Below are positions 5,739 to 6,337 of a stretch of DNA of 6,337 nt, piece by piece; the stretch's first letter is position 1, and every line of letters begins with the position of its first letter. The notes below the pieces were generated by a model that was not told where the DNA came from, searched no databases, and worked only from the letters and a program-made list of their open reading frames with translations. The DNA lies in contig CALLZQ010000183.1 in the NCBI GenBank assembly GCA_937858255.1, positions 1 to 6,337 of the forward strand. The letters are read 5' to 3'. The position numbers and the translations under genes are program-made. The DNA comes from an uncultured Tabrizicola sp. Its GTDB lineage: Bacteria; Pseudomonadota; Alphaproteobacteria; Rhodobacterales; Rhodobacteraceae.

Positions 5739-6317
5739 ATGACCGGTGCGAGTAAGATCCTCACAGTGTCCTACGGGACCTTCTCCTGTACTCTGGAGGG
5801 GTTCGACGACCCTTTCAATACGATGAAGGCCATCGCGGAATACTTCCGTGACCTCGCCGCCGAGGACAGGTATTTCGGCGCCGAACCGCCGCAGCCCGAT
5901 GCGGCGATGCTGCACAAGATTGCCGAGCGCGAGATTCAGCGCCGGGTCGAGGCGAAGATTCAGGAAAACGGCGTGATCCTGCGCGCCGATGGCGATGAGG
6001 GCACCGCTGCCCCCGCCCGGATCGCCGCCGCGCCGGCAGCCGAGGCCGCAGTGCCGGCCACCCGTGAAATCGCCGTCACGGCACCGGTTGCCGCCAAGGC
6101 CCCCGAAAGCGCCCTCGAAAGCGCCGCCGAAAGCATCCCGGAAACCGCCGCCGTGGCCGAGGCCCCTGCCCCGCGCGTCACCTGCACCCGATGCACGCAC
6201 TACCGCGCCAGCACGCCCCGCTGCGCGAACCACCGCCTCGCCGGCCTGTCGCTGCCCGACATCGCGCCCGAGCTGGGCGCCCTCAAACAACACTGCGCCG
6301 GCTACATGGCGCGCTGA
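5739..6317 (+). CDS. Hypothetical protein: Rhodobacterales-type N-terminal domain plus Cys/His-rich tail
   Basis: The start chosen is ATG 5739, giving 192 aa. A GTG at 5691 lies inside the likely promoter and has no good ribosome site, whereas GAAGGCGAG precedes 5739. Residues 6-83 ([20 protein letters not shown]..., then [36 protein letters not shown]) form a highly conserved segment that I recall from Rhodobacterales proteins of several hundred residues, often labelled 'CheA' or lipoprotein without evidence. Here it is followed by an Ala/Pro/Glu linker (84-145) and a tail with Cys149, Cys152, His154, Cys162, His165 and Cys186, spaced like a small zinc- or metal-binding knuckle. The family function is unknown. 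No histidine-kinase domain, signal peptide or membrane segment is seen, so chemotaxis is not supported. The short length may mean a shortened or re-fused member. Confidence 0.78.
   Translation: MTGASKILTVSYGTFSCTLEGFDDPFNTMKAIAEYFRDLAAEDRYFGAEPPQPDAAMLHKIAEREIQRRVEAKIQENGVILRADGDEGTAAPARIAAAPAAEAAVPATREIAVTAPVAAKAPESALESAAESIPETAAVAEAPAPRVTCTRCTHYRASTPRCANHRLAGLSLPDIAPELGALKQHCAGYMAR
6104..6151 (+). repeat. Four imperfect 12-bp tandem repeats in the linker
   Basis: Units starting at 6104, 6116, 6128 and 6140 follow CGAAAGCGCCNN (the first two differ only in the last two bases, while the third and fourth are more diverged). They encode the four-residue steps [12 protein letters not shown] and ETAA in the linker of the 192-aa protein. 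The length keeps the frame, so copy number could vary without disrupting the gene. Confidence 0.7.
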
Positions 6318-6337
6318 CAAGATACCCATGACCCAAG

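Noticed and set aside
6328..6337. ATG ACC CAA G at the right edge as the start of another gene
   Set aside because: Only three codons are visible and there is no clear ribosome site, so it cannot be supported.

Overview
The window is GC-rich DNA with the codon use and gene content of an alphaproteobacterium, most likely a member of the Rhodobacteraceae (the Rhodobacter/Paracoccus/Roseobacter side). This is inferred from the protein types, chiefly the single-chain Fe-S L-serine dehydratase, the short sulfotransferase-like protein, the ThiN sequence and the Rhodobacterales-type '[17 protein letters not shown]' protein. It is not inferred from a marker gene.

Layout. (1) 1-285: the 3' end of a glutathione S-transferase-like gene on the + strand. 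(2) 414-1796: a complete L-serine dehydratase gene (sdaA) with its Fe-S cysteines and C-terminal Cys tail. (3) 1797-3166: an accessory, lower-GC insertion-like region. It carries a membrane-anchored hypothetical protein (1924-2625), a second diverged copy of the last 44 codons of sdaA plus its 3' flank (2667 to about 2882), and a small hypothetical gene (2915-3166). (4) 3206-3832, minus strand: a small sulfotransferase-family protein. It is divergent from (5) 3978-4961, plus strand: a 10-TM EamA/DMT-family exporter. (6) 4916-5599, minus strand: thiamine diphosphokinase, convergent with the transporter and overlapping its 3' end by 46 bp. (7) 5739-6317, plus strand: a 192-aa protein with a conserved Rhodobacterales N-terminal domain, a low-complexity linker and a Cys/His-rich tail. 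It is divergent from thiN across a short AT-rich promoter region with a perfect 7-bp inverted repeat.

How the genes relate. Serine deamination, thiamine-pyrophosphate synthesis, the exporter and the sulfotransferase are independent housekeeping or accessory functions. Strand changes and spacing do not suggest one operon. The main point of interest is the sdaA 3' end. A partial second copy lies exactly 1005 bp downstream of the original with no net indel over about 200 bp, and two unknown genes follow the two copies. This resembles a cassette brought in by recombination at the sdaA 3' end from a related genome. Within the repeated 3' flank, all four differences between the copies over 20 bp turn mispaired positions into a perfect palindrome. 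No tRNA, rRNA, CRISPR array, transposase, integrase or riboswitch was seen.
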